Assembly: GCA_021814895.1 (NCBI GenBank)
Contig: JAKAHN010000042.1
Span: 1 to 6,339, forward strand
Direction: 5' to 3'
Length of the DNA stretch: 6,339 nucleotides
From: a bacterium
GTDB taxonomy: Bacteria > Patescibacteriota > Minisyncoccia > Phycocordibacterales > 2-02-FULL-43-11
Below the pieces are notes generated by a model that was not told the DNA's origin, did no database searches, and saw only the letters and a program-made list of their open reading frames with translations. Both the position numbers and the translations under genes were made by a program. This document shows, piece after piece, positions 5,217-6,339 of this stretch (the stretch's first letter is position 1; each line of letters starts with the position of its first letter).

Positions 5217-5222
5217 TATAAT
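5217..5222 (+). promoter_or_regulatory. Probable -10 element of the parB promoter
   Basis: A perfect TATAAT lies at 5217-5222 in the divergent gap between tRNA-Leu and parB. No good -35 is found at 16-18 bases upstream; TTGCGA at 5188-5193 is too distant. Transcription from here would start near 5229, downstream of the in-frame GTG at 5226, which argues against that start codon for parB. TATGAT at 5241-5246 is a second, weaker candidate. Confidence 0.45.
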
Positions 5223-5264
5223 TTTGTGCGTTACAGATACTATGATAAAATGTTCAGTACAAAT

Positions 5265-6287
5265 ATGAGTAACTTTCTTCAAGATTCAATTTTTTGGGTT
5301 GAGGTTGATCGTATTCGGCCGAATCCTTTTCAACCGCGCCGAGAGTTTGATGAGGCCCGGCTTCAGGAACTTGCCGATTCGGTAAAAATGTACGGAGTCC
5401 TTCAACCGCTTGTCGTCACTCGCAAAGAGATTGTTCGCGATGACGGCAGTTTTACTTCGGAATACGAATTGATCTCAGGCGAACGAAGACTTCGAGCCTC
5501 AAAATTAGCCGGCCTTCAACAGGTGCCGGTTTTAATCAGAAATGCTGAACAAAGCGACCGAGAAAAACTGGAGATGGCGATTATTGAAAATTTGCAAAGA
5601 GAAGACTTAAACGTTATTGACAGGGCAAAAGCTTTTAAACAATTAGTTGATGATTTCGGTTTGAAACATATTGAAATTGGCAGAAAAGTGGGACGAAGCC
5701 GAGAATACGTTTCTAACAGCATTAGGATTTTGAGTTTACCGGAAGATATGATTAATGCGGTAATTGAAGGCAAAATTTCAGAAGGTCACACCAGACCGCT
5801 TTTAATGTTGGTTGACCGACCGGAAGAACAAAAAGCTCTTTTTCAGGATATTTTGGTAAGGCGGGTGACGGTGCGCGAGGCGGAATTGACTTCGCGAAGA
5901 ATTGCTTTTGAGCGCGCTCGGAAAATTGATAAGAATATTGACCCGGAAGTTTCGGAGCTTGAAGATAAATTCAAAGAAACTTTAGGCACAAGAGTCTATA
6001 TTGAAAGAAATCTAAAGGGTGGAAAGTTATCAATTGATTTTTTCACAACTGAAGATTTACGAGCAATTCTTGGACTATTAGAGAAAGGCAAGGAGGATGC
6101 GGATGCCAGCCCGGCGGTTAAAGAAGTTGCCGAAGTTGCTAAAATTGCAGAAAATGCCGAACGTGCGATTGATATGGGGGCTATGGAATCAGTTGTTGAT
6201 GGAGGGGCGATTGACGACCGCACAGCCGAAGAGAAACGGAGGGATGATGAAACTGAAATATATTCTATTAAAAACTTCAGCGTTTAG
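5265..6287 (+). CDS. parB: Chromosome-partitioning protein ParB/Spo0J with C-terminal extension
   Basis: ParB binds parS sites and works with the ATPase ParA in chromosome segregation; family members are CTP-dependent clamps. From ATG 5265 it has 340 residues. The N-terminal domain starts with IRPNPFQPRREFDEARLQEL (about 18-37) and contains GERRLRA (72-78) and ENLQREDLN (108-116), the conserved nucleotide-binding motifs. A helix-turn-helix region follows (GLKHIEIGRKVGRSREYVSN, about 132-151), then ISEGHTRPLL. Residues about 230-272 match the C-terminal dimerisation domain (LGTRVYIERN, LSIDFFTTEDLRAILGLL). Beyond this is an extra Ala/Glu/Asp-rich tail of about 67 residues, so the protein is longer than B. 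subtilis Spo0J (282). Alternative starts are ATG 5250 and GTG 5226; the latter lies upstream of the predicted transcription start. No parA is adjacent on the left, and a terminator follows directly. Confidence 0.95.
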   Translation: MSNFLQDSIFWVEVDRIRPNPFQPRREFDEARLQELADSVKMYGVLQPLVVTRKEIVRDDGSFTSEYELISGERRLRASKLAGLQQVPVLIRNAEQSDREKLEMAIIENLQREDLNVIDRAKAFKQLVDDFGLKHIEIGRKVGRSREYVSNSIRILSLPEDMINAVIEGKISEGHTRPLLMLVDRPEEQKALFQDILVRRVTVREAELTSRRIAFERARKIDKNIDPEVSELEDKFKETLGTRVYIERNLKGGKLSIDFFTTEDLRAILGLLEKGKEDADASPAVKEVAEVAKIAENAERAIDMGAMESVVDGGAIDDRTAEEKRRDDETEIYSIKNFSV

Positions 6288-6301
6288 CTGAAGTTTTTAA
6301 T
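6267..6301 (+). terminator. Intrinsic terminator overlapping the parB stop codon
   Basis: A 15-bp perfect inverted repeat (6267-6281 with 6287-6301) encloses the five-base loop GTTTA. The core ACTTCAGC/GCTGAAGT is flanked by an A-run on the left and TTTTT on the right. The parB TAG stop (6285-6287) lies at the loop and first pair, so the last codons of parB form the left arm. The symmetrical A/T flanks would allow function in both directions. Confidence 0.88.
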
Positions 6302-6339
6302 TGGAATCGGCCAGAATACATATAGGCAAAACAAATTTT

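Noticed and set aside
5226..5264. GTG start at 5226 (or ATG at 5250) for parB
   Set aside because: The GTG lies upstream of the transcription start predicted from TATAAT at 5217-5222, and the conserved domain begins shortly after Met at 5265. ATG 5250 remains possible because no Shine-Dalgarno decides between them.
5080..6339. parS site near parB
   Set aside because: I looked for the TGTTTCACGTGAAACA consensus and saw no match or close variant in the window.
1..6339. CRISPR array, insertion sequence, toxin-antitoxin or defence system
   Set aside because: No regularly spaced repeats, transposase, terminal inverted repeats with target duplication, or recognisable defence domain was seen; the window is mainly core genes.

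Overview
The window looks like a piece of a bacterial chromosome with small, tightly packed genes. The best guess is a member of the Candidate Phyla Radiation (Patescibacteria, perhaps Parcubacteria). This is inferred from protein style and from several features together: moderate-to-low GC, starts without clear Shine-Dalgarno sequences, a tRNA gene without encoded CCA, a threonyl-tRNA synthetase that lacks the N-terminal TGS domain, and stop codons buried inside terminator hairpins. No 16S rRNA or other decisive marker is present, so the assignment is tentative.

Layout from left to right. Positions 2-1372 (+) hold the C-terminal part of DNA gyrase subunit B. Positions 1497-2345 (+) hold an unrecognised one-pass membrane protein with an asparagine-rich linker and a helical C-terminal domain. 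A 23-bp palindrome at 2383-2433 closes this gene and also closes thrS, which runs toward it on the other strand (4166-2424, -). Upstream of thrS is a compact regulatory leader: a near-consensus promoter (4391-4363), a short Stem I-like region, a Stem III-like hairpin, a clear T-box antiterminator and a competing 13-bp intrinsic terminator (4242-4200). This is the architecture of a tRNA-sensing T-box riboswitch. Next come a small polytopic membrane protein of unknown function (4807-4412, -), a cluster of short inverted repeats (4890-5004), and a tRNA-Leu(CAA) gene (5079-4997, -). Last is parB (+), ending at 6287 with its own intrinsic terminator.

The genes are mostly core housekeeping: DNA topology (gyrB), chromosome partitioning (parB), and translation (thrS, tRNA-Leu). 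The best-supported regulatory story is that uncharged tRNA-Thr stabilises the antiterminator and allows thrS transcription, while charged tRNA-Thr lets the terminator form. The most interesting points are the very short T-box leader, the tRNA-Leu trailer that can pair with the tRNA's own acceptor strand, and the two unknown membrane proteins. I see no CRISPR array, insertion sequence, prophage or defence system.
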